Below are positions 1-7,208 of a stretch of 64,000 nucleotides of DNA, in pieces. Position 1 is the first letter of the stretch, and every line of letters begins with the position of its first letter. Below the pieces are notes generated by a model. It ran no database searches. It was not told where the DNA came from and saw nothing but the letters and a program-made list of their open reading frames with translations. A program made the translations under genes and the position numbers. Origin of the DNA: Vreelandella alkaliphila (lineage in GTDB: Bacteria; Pseudomonadota; Gammaproteobacteria; Pseudomonadales; Halomonadaceae); NCBI RefSeq assembly GCF_016107625.1, contig NZ_JABASV010000002.1:124001-188000 (forward strand), in the 5' to 3' direction.

Positions 1-179
1 CCAGTACGTGCGGCACGCTGGCGCACGGTAAACGTTCCAAAGCCAATCAGAGCGACATCTTCGCCTTTGGCAACGCTGTTAGTGATTTCGTCCAAGATAA
101 CGTTCAGGACTTGGCCAGCTTTGTCTTTGGATAGATCAGCGCTTTCAGCAATTGCGGCGGCGAGTTCAGGTTTGCGCAT
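1..179 (-). CDS. HU family DNA-binding protein, 3' end outside window
   Basis: This is the N-terminal part (about 59 residues) of an HU/IHF-type histone-like protein that bends and compacts DNA as a dimer in the nucleoid. The start ATG is at 179-177 on the minus strand, preceded by a good ribosome site (GGGAGA near 188-193). The protein starts MRKPELAAAIAE and reaches the family segment VALIGFGTFTVRQR, the turn into the beta arm. The C-terminal third lies beyond the window edge. HU is favoured over IHF alpha or beta because of the short N-terminus and the GFGTF turn, but the subunit (HupA or HupB type) cannot be decided from this part. Confidence 0.9.
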   Translation of the reverse strand, partial: MRKPELAAAIAESADLSKDKAGQVLNVILDEITNSVAKGEDVALIGFGTFTVRQRAART

Positions 180-283
180 AAAGGTATCTCCCTATGTGAA
201 AATCAAGCGTAAGTTCATCTGTGTTGTTAGAAGCACTGCCCAGCTGGTTAACTTTTTTAGCCTAGTCGCTAAGGCGGCGAAAA

Positions 284-1519
284 TCAGCCTAGCAGCGCAG
301 GTGCTACTCTGGAAAGCTCCACTTTCCTTCTCACGCAGCTGCCTGTCAACGCAAATCCAATCAAACGACCGTCTTTATTTTCAGCAATCGCTGTCATTTC
401 ACCGCCTTCTCCCTCAATTCTCCACCGTGCTGGTGTGGTTACCGGTGGGTAGGCAACCACGGGTAGTAATGGCGTTTTCACAATGACGGGCCACGCCCCA
501 AAGCTGACGCTGGTTGGTTTTCCGGCGAGGGTTGACGCCAGCGCTTTTACGCTCGCCTGCAGGGGCTGCACGTACATAGCGTTAACTCCCTCAACGCAAG
601 CCACATCGCCCAACGCAAATATGTTCGGTCGAGAGGTGCGTAACTGGCGGTCAACCACAATACCGCGAGGGCTAACCGCCAGCCCGGCTGCTTCGGCAAG
701 TTGAGTGCGCGGAGCTAAGCCAGTGGCGATTAACGCGATGTCGGCAGCATAAAGGTCGTCATTATCAAGACGAAGTGATAGGGCGTTATCTACGTTAAGT
801 GCCAGTGTTGTCAGGTTATGTCCTAAGGCAAGTTGGATGCCTGCCTCTTGGAAAGCATCAGCCAGTGCCTGGCCGAGCGGTTCGGGGAGCAGACGTTGCA
901 GCGGTGTACTTTCTGGCGCAATGAGAGTGACTTGGTGGCCGCCAGCATGGAGATCATTGGCGAACTCGCAGCCCACCAGCCCAGCACCGACAACCGCGAC
1001 ACGTTTAGTAGGCGTTGCTCCTAATGCGGCATAAAAGCGGCGATACTCGTCTAAGTCGTTAATGGTGAAGCATCGTTTGGCGACACTTTCGGGCACGCTG
1101 AACGGCCTATGGGGAGCCGCCCCAGTGGCTAACACCAGATCGTCATAGTGGAGCTGTTGGCCATTACTGAGTTCTACGCGTTGGTTATCCACATGCAGGT
1201 GTGCGACCTGGGTGTGGGTAATTAACTCAGCGTCCAGTTCTTCTGCGACGCTGCTGGCGTCACGTTGGGCGAGTTGGTCTGGCGTTAAGCGTTTCGCAAA
1301 GCCTGTAGAAAGCAGCGGTTTACTGTAATCATCGCCACTATCGGCACTAATAAGGGTAATGGCACGTGTATCACCCTGTCGGCGTAGGGCGCGCGCAAGG
1401 CCAATCCCCGCCATACCGGTGCCAATAATAATCAGTGTCGAATGGGAATATAGCGATATCTCGTGTGAGGGCATGCAGTCACCAAAAGTCGGCAGAACAA
1501 AAGCCTGTGAGGTCACCAT
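284..1519 (-). CDS. FAD-dependent NAD(P)H:rubredoxin reductase-like oxidoreductase
   Basis: A 411-residue pyridine nucleotide-disulfide oxidoreductase-fold flavoprotein, most like NADH:rubredoxin reductases that pass electrons from NADH through FAD to rubredoxin. The first dinucleotide motif (GTGMAG) is at residues 33-38, an ATGAAP motif at 131-136, the NAD-binding motif GAGLVG at 178-183, and the FAD-binding GD motif (IFALGDVA) near 300-307. There is no CxxxxC redox pair as in glutathione reductases, which fits the rubredoxin/ferredoxin reductase class. No rubredoxin gene is adjacent, so the partner must be encoded elsewhere. An in-frame ATG 15 codons downstream is an alternative start, and neither start has a strong ribosome site. 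It is divergent from ubiC. Confidence 0.82.
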   Translation of the reverse strand: MVTSQAFVLPTFGDCMPSHEISLYSHSTLIIIGTGMAGIGLARALRRQGDTRAITLISADSGDDYSKPLLSTGFAKRLTPDQLAQRDASSVAEELDAELITHTQVAHLHVDNQRVELSNGQQLHYDDLVLATGAAPHRPFSVPESVAKRCFTINDLDEYRRFYAALGATPTKRVAVVGAGLVGCEFANDLHAGGHQVTLIAPESTPLQRLLPEPLGQALADAFQEAGIQLALGHNLTTLALNVDNALSLRLDNDDLYAADIALIATGLAPRTQLAEAAGLAVSPRGIVVDRQLRTSRPNIFALGDVACVEGVNAMYVQPLQASVKALASTLAGKPTSVSFGAWPVIVKTPLLPVVAYPPVTTPARWRIEGEGGEMTAIAENKDGRLIGFALTGSCVRRKVELSRVAPALLG

Positions 1520-1561
1520 GTTACACTAGCTTTCTGTGTATTGACCGCCTTGGAGACTTTG

Positions 1562-2143
1562 GTGATCGCCCCTACTGTTCGGCAAGCTTCCCTATTTCCT
1601 CATCGACTATTTCCTCACTGGCTCCCTGTTGCTGCGGCTCGCCCTGCAATGAGCGCTTCGTGGTGGCAGTGGGTGGCATCGACGGACTCCTTAACGACGC
1701 GGTTAACCGTCGCAGGCGGCACAAACGCGTTTCGGGTGCAATTGTTACGTCAAACGATTGGCTTACCTTTGCGGGACGAAGCGCTAGCGCTGGGAATTGA
1801 ACCGCGCCGCTATGCATGGCTGAGGGAAGTAGCGTTGTGTGTAGGTGATAAGCCCTGGGTAGTAGCACGCTCGGTAGCGCCACTTAGTCAATTACAAGGT
1901 AAGGGGTTAGAAGGGCTTGGCGAGCGTTCACTAGGCAGCTGGCTGTTTCAACAACCTGACTTGGTGCGTGGGCCACTCTACGCCACTCGCCATCAGCCAC
2001 GCTTTGTCGCGGAATACTCTGCGTCGCTTTTAGATAGCGTATGGGGTCGGCGCTCAGTGTTTCAGCACAGTGGGCTGTCGCTGTTAGTGCAGGAATACTT
2101 TTTATCAACCATGGCAGATGATCTTGCCCTGTCTTCGCGCTAG
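1562..2143 (+). CDS. ubiC: Chorismate--pyruvate lyase
   Basis: Removes pyruvate from chorismate to give 4-hydroxybenzoate, the first committed step of ubiquinone synthesis. The protein has the UbiC pattern: an N-terminal W-rich helix (SWWQWV) followed by SLTTRL, then REVALCV, and the segment YARS/VVARSVAP ahead of the C-terminal LSLLVQEYFL. I place the start at GTG 1562 because GGAG at about 1552 lies at the right distance; a TTG at 1541 would add seven residues without a ribosome site. The next gene, ubiA, uses its product, and the two are 34 bases apart, so they form an operon. Identity rests on fold pattern plus the ubiA neighbour. Confidence 0.85.
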   Translation: MIAPTVRQASLFPHRLFPHWLPVAAARPAMSASWWQWVASTDSLTTRLTVAGGTNAFRVQLLRQTIGLPLRDEALALGIEPRRYAWLREVALCVGDKPWVVARSVAPLSQLQGKGLEGLGERSLGSWLFQQPDLVRGPLYATRHQPRFVAEYSASLLDSVWGRRSVFQHSGLSLLVQEYFLSTMADDLALSSR

Positions 2144-2177
2144 GCTATCGCCAGCGTTTTCTTTTTGAGAGGTAAGC

Positions 2178-3068
2178 ATGGACCGTTCTCTGTTGAGGCC
2201 AACGGGATGGGCACGAGTGGCTGATTTTTTACATTTAATGCGGTTGGATCGCCCGATTGGTACTTGGCTATTGATGTGGCCCACCTTGTGGGCTTTGTGG
2301 ATAGCGGCAGAGGGCGTGCCTGGACGGAATGTTCTGCTGATCTTTATTGCTGGCGTTTATGTGATGCGCGCTGCGGGCTGCGTGGTTAATGATTATGCTG
2401 ATCGTCATTTCGATGGCCATGTAAAGCGCACTAAACATCGTCCTCTAGCCACTGGTCGTATCAGTGAAGCCGAGGCGCAGCTGCTGTTTATAGCGCTGGT
2501 AGCCACTGCTTTCATTTTAGTGCTATTGACCAATTGGTTTACGGTGCTGTTGTCGATAGGTGGTGTTGTATTAGCGTTCATTTATCCGTTTATGAAGCGC
2601 TACACCCATTTACCTCAGGTGGTGCTGGGGGCTGCATTCTCTTGGGCGATCCCCATGGCATTCGGTGCGGTATTGGGTCATGTACCGTTTGAAGCATGGC
2701 TATTGTTTAGCGCTAATGTGCTGTGGACCGTTGCCTACGATACTCAATACGCCATGGTTGACCGCGACGATGACCTAAAAATTGGTATCAAATCTACCGC
2801 GGTGCTGTTTGGTAGCGCTGATCGTCTGATAATTGGTGTGCTGCAAGTGGCGGCACTTGGACTACTTGCCTGGGTAGGATGGCGTGTTGGTTTAGGTGGC
2901 TTTTTCTGGCTTGGGCTAGCCGCTATGGCTGCCACGTTTGTCCACCAACAACGATTAATTGCTGGCCGTGAGCGCGACCGCTGCTTCCAGGCATTTCTTA
3001 ATAATCATTGGTCAGGCTTGTTAATTTTTGCAGGTATTGCACTAAGTTGGTGGCCAATAACTGGCTAA
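2178..3068 (+). CDS. ubiA: 4-hydroxybenzoate polyprenyltransferase
   Basis: A 296-residue integral membrane prenyltransferase that attaches the polyprenyl tail to 4-hydroxybenzoate in ubiquinone synthesis. Both magnesium-diphosphate binding motifs are visible: NDYADRHFD at residues 71-79 (NDxxDxxxD) and [13 protein letters not shown] at 187-199 (DxxxD). Between and after them are hydrophobic segments accounting for about eight or nine membrane helices. Length matches the family. It follows ubiC directly and has a ribosome site GAGAGG before ATG 2178. The PHO box of phoB begins only ten bases after its stop codon. Confidence 0.95.
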   Translation: MDRSLLRPTGWARVADFLHLMRLDRPIGTWLLMWPTLWALWIAAEGVPGRNVLLIFIAGVYVMRAAGCVVNDYADRHFDGHVKRTKHRPLATGRISEAEAQLLFIALVATAFILVLLTNWFTVLLSIGGVVLAFIYPFMKRYTHLPQVVLGAAFSWAIPMAFGAVLGHVPFEAWLLFSANVLWTVAYDTQYAMVDRDDDLKIGIKSTAVLFGSADRLIIGVLQVAALGLLAWVGWRVGLGGFFWLGLAAMAATFVHQQRLIAGRERDRCFQAFLNNHWSGLLIFAGIALSWWPITG

Positions 3069-3077
3069 ATATCCTCT

Positions 3078-3095
3078 ATGTCATAGAATTGTCAT
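3078..3095 (+). promoter_or_regulatory. PHO box upstream of phoB
   Basis: Two 7-base direct repeats, ATGTCAT (3078-3084) and TTGTCAT (3089-3095), are separated by the A/T-rich tetramer AGAA. This is the exact 11-base period of the PhoB-binding consensus (CTGTCAT-N4-CTGTCAT). It lies 95 bases before the phoB start, so phoB-phoR are probably autoactivated under phosphate limitation. A third partial copy (AGTCATG) follows at about 3099. Confidence 0.85.
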
Positions 3096-3190
3096 CAAGT
3101 CATGGTGTTATCGTCACTGACATGTCTTTGAACTGTTTTTTTGAACTATTTTTTTAAATTAGTTTTCATTGAACACCGTGAGGCCCTGGA

Positions 3191-3880
3191 ATGACCGCCA
3201 AGACCGTTTTGATTGTCGATGATGAGGCGCCTATTCGCGAGATGATCGCAGTGGCGCTGGAAATGGCTGACTATCGCGTGCTTGAAGCGGATAACGCCCA
3301 GGATGCCCACGCGATGATGGTTGACCACCAGCCAGATCTGCTTTTGCTGGATTGGATGATGCCGGGCACCAGTGGTATTGAGCTTGCAAGGCGCTTAAAG
3401 CGTGAAGAAGCCACTGCCGAAGTGCCTATCATTATGCTGACCGCTAAAGGCGAAGAAGATAACAAGATTCAAGGACTTGAGGCCGGGGCGGATGACTATA
3501 TCACCAAGCCTTTCTCTCCCCGCGAACTGGTGGCTCGCTTAAAAGCAGTATTGCGACGTACTACCCCCCGTGGTGTCGAAGATCCTATTGAAATTAATGG
3601 CTTGCTATTAGACCCAGTAAGCCATCGTGTGAGTGCTTACGGTAAGGCGTTAGAAATGGGGCCGACGGAGTACCGCCTGCTGCAGTTTTTCATGACGCAT
3701 CAAGAGCGCGCTTATACACGTAGCCAACTGCTCGATCAAGTGTGGGGTGGTAACGTATACGTTGAAGAGCGGACGGTAGATGTTCACATCCGACGTCTAC
3801 GTAAGGCCTTAGGGGAAGCTCACCAGAGTCTCATTCAAACGGTGAGAGGCACTGGGTACCGTTTTTCCGCGCGGGTGTAA
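3191..3880 (+). CDS. phoB: Phosphate regulon response regulator PhoB
   Basis: OmpR-family response regulator that binds PHO boxes when phosphorylated by PhoR. The receiver domain (1-120) has the acidic pair D10/D11, phospho-acceptor D54 in [10 protein letters not shown]84 and K106 (YITKPFSP). The winged-helix effector (about 130-229) contains [24 protein letters not shown] and [12 protein letters not shown], typical PhoB segments. Length 229 is standard. It is followed by phoR after two bases and preceded by a PHO box. The receiver and effector patterns plus the kinase neighbour make the call very safe. Confidence 0.96.
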   Translation: MTAKTVLIVDDEAPIREMIAVALEMADYRVLEADNAQDAHAMMVDHQPDLLLLDWMMPGTSGIELARRLKREEATAEVPIIMLTAKGEEDNKIQGLEAGADDYITKPFSPRELVARLKAVLRRTTPRGVEDPIEINGLLLDPVSHRVSAYGKALEMGPTEYRLLQFFMTHQERAYTRSQLLDQVWGGNVYVEERTVDVHIRRLRKALGEAHQSLIQTVRGTGYRFSARV

Positions 3881-3882
3881 CG

Positions 3883-5199
3883 GTGCGCCTGTGGAGCCGA
3901 GAACTATGGCGGATTGCATGGTTAGCTGCCCTGGGGGCTTGTCTCGGATGGTTGCTAGGTATGCCAGGGCTTGGGGTTGCTGCAGGCCTTGCCGTTTGCT
4001 TGGTTTATCAACTGCGCCAACTGCGTGCACTCTTTAAGTGGTTAACGCTCCACCCTCATGATGAACCCCCTGCTGCAAGCGGTATGTGGGGCGAACTTTT
4101 TGATCGCTTGTATCGCTACCAAAAGAGCCAACGGATTACCCAGAATCGCTTACGTGCCACTCTTGCACGTATTCAGGAATCATCCGAAGCGATGCGTGAC
4201 AGTGTCGTTATGCTAGATCGACATGGTGACTTAGAATGGTGGAACAGTGCCGCGACCGAAATGCTGGGCTTACAAACGGCCCACGACCGTGGCCAGCATA
4301 TTACCAACCTGCTTCGTGATCCTCGATTTATCAGCTACTTTAATGCGCGTAAATACGGTGAGCCGCTGACCTTAACGTCGCCCATCGATGAACGGCGTAT
4401 CCTGCAATATCAAATTACACTCTATGGTGATGATGAACGCTTGGTAATGGCGCGAGACATTACCCGTTTGCATCGCCTAGAGCAGATGCGTCGTGATTTT
4501 GTCGCCAATGTTTCCCATGAGCTGCGCACGCCGCTAACAGTACTGACGGGTTATTTAGAAACTTACGGCGACTTGAAAGAGCAACTTCCACCACGTTTGG
4601 GCCGAGGTATTGCTCAAATGGAAGAGCAGACGAAGCGTATGCAAAACTTAGTCAATGATCTGCTACTGCTCTCTCGGTTAGAAATTGACCAAGGTGGCGA
4701 GGATCATCATGCGCTGGTGTTAGGGCCGATGCTCGACAGTATTCGCCGCGATGCGCTAGCGCTCTCTAATCAACAGCACAATGTCCAAGTCGTGCTTGAA
4801 AGTGATGCGCGGCTCATTGGCAGCGAGCAAGAACTGCATAGTGCGATTTCAAACCTAGTATTTAACGCTGTGCGGTATACGCCAGAGGGTAGTCAGATAA
4901 CACTTCGCTGGAAAACCATGCCGAATGGCAGTGCTTGTATTGAAGTCGACGACGACGGCGAAGGAATAGACCCTGTCCACATTCCGCGTTTAACCGAGCG
5001 TTTTTATCGTGTCGATAAAGGTCGCAGTACGGCTACCGGTGGAACGGGCCTTGGTCTAGCGATTGTGAAACATGTGCTGCTGAGACATGATGCACTGCTA
5101 CAAATTGAATCCCACCCTGGCGAAGGGGCTCTCTTTCGCTGTGTTTTTCCGCCATCACGCGTTGTCGAAGACGAGTCCATACCGCGCAATGCTGTCTAG
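3883..5199 (+). CDS. phoR: Phosphate regulon sensor histidine kinase PhoR
   Basis: A 438-residue membrane histidine kinase that phosphorylates PhoB at low phosphate and is held in check through PstSCAB-PhoU. It starts with GTG at 3883. Two adjacent hydrophobic segments (about 11-26 and 30-43) form a hairpin with almost no periplasmic loop, as in classical PhoR, followed by a charged linker, a PAS domain (about 97-195), the HisKA box FVANVSHELRTPL with phospho-acceptor H212, and an ATPase domain with the N box (SNLVFNAVRYTPEGS), G1 (DDDGEGI) and G2 (TGGTGLGLAIVKH). It overlaps nothing but follows phoB by two bases. No terminator is evident after it. Confidence 0.95.
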   Translation: MRLWSRELWRIAWLAALGACLGWLLGMPGLGVAAGLAVCLVYQLRQLRALFKWLTLHPHDEPPAASGMWGELFDRLYRYQKSQRITQNRLRATLARIQESSEAMRDSVVMLDRHGDLEWWNSAATEMLGLQTAHDRGQHITNLLRDPRFISYFNARKYGEPLTLTSPIDERRILQYQITLYGDDERLVMARDITRLHRLEQMRRDFVANVSHELRTPLTVLTGYLETYGDLKEQLPPRLGRGIAQMEEQTKRMQNLVNDLLLLSRLEIDQGGEDHHALVLGPMLDSIRRDALALSNQQHNVQVVLESDARLIGSEQELHSAISNLVFNAVRYTPEGSQITLRWKTMPNGSACIEVDDDGEGIDPVHIPRLTERFYRVDKGRSTATGGTGLGLAIVKHVLLRHDALLQIESHPGEGALFRCVFPPSRVVEDESIPRNAV

Positions 5200-5414
5200 A
5201 TGTTGTATAAGTGTGTCACGGTGTCATGTAAGTATGGTCAAATAATGCTCATGTGCCATTTGTAGCCACTTTTCCTGCCTAAGTTGAAAGATTCTAAACG
5301 TCTTATTTATTTCTTAAAATATATAAATTAATGTTTATTAACGTTTTTTTATTATTTTTTGCTTTTTGGCATGGCATCTGCAATGTCTTAGATAAGAGAG
5401 AAAACCACAGGAAC

Positions 5415-5444
5415 TGGTAAGCCGAAAGGCAGTCTTTCTTACCA
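5415..5444 (+). promoter_or_regulatory. Structured 5' leader hairpin upstream of small secreted protein
   Basis: In the 281-base gap between phoR and the next gene (AT-rich, about 5290-5370), the leader contains a two-part hairpin: TGGTAAG (5415-5421) pairs with CTTACCA (5438-5444), and inside it GCC-GAAA-GGC (5421-5430) forms a GNRA-capped stem. GGA motifs occur just before it (5410-5412) and in the ribosome site region (about 5468-5478). It does not match a riboswitch class I can recall. A regulatory role is inference. Confidence 0.35.
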
Positions 5445-5480
5445 TTTAGCAGTATTGAACAGCGATCGAGGAGATGGAAT

Positions 5481-5783
5481 ATGATGTCCAAGGAATTACT
5501 CAAGAAAGCTGGTATTTTAAGTGTAGCGTTTGGTCTGGTTGCTAGCCCTGCGGTATTTGCTCAAGAGCCAGCGGATCCAGCAAACAATATTTCCCCAGAT
5601 GAACAGCCTGTCGATTCTCAGCCTGGAAGCACAACAGATTCAAGTGATTATGACAGCCAAGATTTGACCCATGACGAAGGTGATAACGCCAGTGACATGC
5701 AGCCAAGCTCAACGAATCATGGTGATTCAGATGCTGGCTATGACAGCACAGATGAGTTGCCTGAAGAAAATAGCGGCATGTAA
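5481..5783 (+). CDS. Small secreted acidic protein, paralogue of 6179-6505
   Basis: I do not recognise this family. The 100-residue product has a Sec signal peptide: KELLKK, then a hydrophobic stretch ending in SPAVFAQ, with likely cleavage after AFA/FAQ near residue 27. The mature part of about 73 residues is very acidic (many D, E, S, P), consistent with export in a halophile, and is probably unstructured. Two ATGs start the frame (5481 and 5484); GGAG at about 5469 serves either. Its features YxxxDLxxDxxDN, PSS and AGYxxxELxxEE recur in the gene at 6179, so the two are paralogues. The stop codon lies inside an inverted repeat in front of a putative sRNA. Confidence 0.75.
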   Translation: MMSKELLKKAGILSVAFGLVASPAVFAQEPADPANNISPDEQPVDSQPGSTTDSSDYDSQDLTHDEGDNASDMQPSSTNHGDSDAGYDSTDELPEENSGM

Positions 5784-5801
5784 CATTAACTTTGGTTACA
5801 T
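5778..5801. promoter_or_regulatory. 7-bp inverted repeat at the sRNA promoter
   Basis: ATGTAAC (5778-5784) and GTTACAT (5795-5801) form a perfect inverted repeat with a 10-base spacer. The right arm occupies the -35 position relative to a -10-like TATAAC (5819-5824). The half-sites resemble the GacA upstream activating site (TGTAAG-N6-CTTACA), but the spacer is longer and the sixth base differs, so another dimeric regulator is equally possible. Confidence 0.4.
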
Positions 5802-5827
5802 ATCTTTTCAAAAGGTATTATAACTCT

Positions 5828-6030
5828 TACGCTTATGGATGAGCTATTCAGAGGCAAGGATGTCAAATCGCATGGATGCTCCTAGATTCAAGGATTGAAT
5901 CTTTCGACGGTCAACACGCTAGTTAGGGTTAATTCCAAGGTTGGAGCCCCTCAAACGGATAGGAAGCTAGCGTTACGTATCGCGATACTAAGAGTGCTCA
6001 AGACCCCACTTCGGTGGGGTCTAATTTTTT
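5828..6030 (+). ncRNA. Putative CsrB/RsmZ-type CsrA-sequestering small RNA
   Basis: The 5' end is estimated from a -10-like TATAAC at 5819-5824; the 3' end is a UUCG-capped Rho-independent terminator (6001-6030). The roughly 200-base RNA carries seven GGA motifs (5837, 5858, 5874, 5892, 5943, 5957, 5962). At least four sit in short hairpin loops: GCTTA-TGGA-TGAGC (5831-5844), GGCA-AGGA-TGTC (5853-5864), GCA-TGGA-TGC (5870-5879) and AGATTCA-AGGAT-TGAATCT (5884-5902, seven base pairs). GGA in hairpin loops is the binding signature of CsrA/RsmA, and CsrB, CsrC, RsmX, RsmY and RsmZ consist of such repeats. No ORF with a ribosome site covers the segment. The class call is inference from structure; I recognise no sequence homologue. 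Confidence 0.7.
6001..6030 (+). terminator. Rho-independent terminator of the sRNA
   Basis: AGACCCCAC (6001-6009), loop TTCG, GTGGGGTCT (6014-6022), then AATTTTTT to 6030. A perfect nine-pair stem with an extra-stable UUCG loop and a U tract. Confidence 0.93.
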
Positions 6031-6178
6031 GTGTATAGTATAATCATTGTTACATTGCCCACTGTTTCTTGGTATTAGAAATGCAATTATTCAGATGACA
6101 CGTTCAGCGACCGACAAAAAAAGGGTACCTTGTATCATTACATTGTCGGTTGCTCCATGTAGTAAGGAGTTTTTATTT

Positions 6179-6505
6179 ATGTTGTTGAAATCATTTGTTA
6201 AAAATACTTCAGTTTTGGGCCTCTCGCTGGGCCTTATCGCAAGCCCAATGGTATTTGCGCAATCTTCCATTGAGTTGAACCAAGAGCGTGCTGATAACCA
6301 AGAAATTATTCAGCCTCAATCTCGTAACACATCGGGCCCTGCGACCTATTCAGCTAAGGATCTGATTAACGACAATGACAATACTCTGATATACACTCCC
6401 TCAAGCCGTTCCAGCACAACCGATGATGACTCTAAAGCTAAAGATAGAGCAGGGTATCACGCTGAAGAACTCAACCGTGAAGAGGGTAGCAGTACACGCT
6501 GGTAA
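6179..6505 (+). CDS. Small secreted acidic protein, paralogue of 5481-5783
   Basis: A 108-residue exported protein of unknown family. The start ATG at 6179 has a ribosome site (TAAGGAG, about 6163-6169); the frame is open further upstream but without a start signal. The signal peptide runs MLLKSFVKNTSVLGLSLGLIA and ends SPMVFAQ near residue 27, almost the same ending as its paralogue (SPAVFAQ). The mature part shares YSAKDLINDNDN, PSS and AGYHAEELNREE with that protein. The two genes flank the putative sRNA and probably arose by local duplication. A strong terminator follows at 6549. Function unknown. Confidence 0.75.
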   Translation: MLLKSFVKNTSVLGLSLGLIASPMVFAQSSIELNQERADNQEIIQPQSRNTSGPATYSAKDLINDNDNTLIYTPSSRSSTTDDDSKAKDRAGYHAEELNREEGSSTRW

Positions 6506-6548
6506 AGAAGGCTGTGGTTAAAAGTGTGTGACAAATAAGTTTTTTAGT

Positions 6549-6574
6549 AAAAACCCCGCTTTGACGGGGTTTTT
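6549..6574 (+). terminator. Rho-independent terminator after the second small protein
   Basis: AAAAACCCCG (6549-6558), loop CTTTGA, CGGGGTTTTT (6565-6574). On the opposite strand the A tract also gives a U run, so it may also end transcripts of the copper chaperone gene. Confidence 0.9.
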
Positions 6575-6603
6575 ATGGTTAAGACGATTATCGATTGATC
6601 CCG

Positions 6604-7083
6604 TTAATGCTGATGATGGCGATCAGCCGCGTTGCTTCCTTCTTGAGCACTTTGAACCCAAACTTCTATTTCAATATCGTCTTGCTGGGCAAATTCGAGT
6701 GTGATTGGAAACCGGTCACCTTCTTCCAGTGGCTGGTGTAATCCCATTAGCATTAAGTGATAACCGCCACCCGGGCGCATTGTCAGCGTTTCGTCTTTAG
6801 CGATTTCGATAGCACTGACGTGGCGCATTTTCATCATATCGCCTTCCATCTGCATATCATGTAGCTCAACACTTTCGCTCACAGGTGTCTGCGCGCTGAC
6901 CAGTGTGACGGACTCTGTATGAGCCGTAATATCCAGATAAGCGGCACCATTTGCCACACCTGGGGGGGTTGGCGTGGCAAAAGGATGAGCGATCCTTAAC
7001 TGGTCAGTTTGAACGTCGTGAGCCGACGCGAGAGAGATTGAGCCAGTGAGGAGAGCCGTCAACCAGAGTGCGCGGGTCAGCAT
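6604..7083 (-). CDS. Periplasmic copper chaperone PCu(A)C
   Basis: A 159-residue periplasmic copper-binding protein of the PCu(A)C (DUF461) family, which delivers Cu(I) to the CuA or CuB site of cytochrome oxidase. A signal peptide ends at LASAHD (about residue 21). The copper motif H-x10-M-x22-H-x-M is complete: H75, M86, H109 and M111. The C-terminus is His-rich (DRHHQH), which might bind extra copper. No SCO gene or oxidase gene lies next to it here. The motif makes the family safe; the oxidase target is inferred from the family. Confidence 0.9.
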   Translation of the reverse strand: MLTRALWLTALLTGSISLASAHDVQTDQLRIAHPFATPTPPGVANGAAYLDITAHTESVTLVSAQTPVSESVELHDMQMEGDMMKMRHVSAIEIAKDETLTMRPGGGYHLMLMGLHQPLEEGDRFPITLEFAQQDDIEIEVWVQSAQEGSNAADRHHQH

Positions 7084-7208
7084 GGTCGTATTCCTTTTAG
7101 GGGCCTTATCTTCTTAACAAGGCTTATGCTTAATCTTGAGAATAATAGTGCAGCCAAACAACCTTAAGGTAACAAATAGGTTGTGTCAGCGTTATAGCGA
7201 TTAAGCCA

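Noticed and set aside
67..486. 139-codon plus-strand ORF across the HU and flavoprotein region
   Set aside because: It is antisense to HU and to the end of the flavoprotein gene, and has no ribosome site or recognisable motif.
5214..5232. TGTCACGGTGTCATG after phoR considered as a PHO box
   Set aside because: The TGTCA repeats are eight bases apart instead of eleven, so it does not fit PhoB.
5405..5450. Leader hairpin with GAAA loop considered as a GEMM cyclic-di-GMP riboswitch
   Set aside because: The conserved GEMM core (around GCAAA and ACGCAAAG) is missing; only the GNRA stem is similar.
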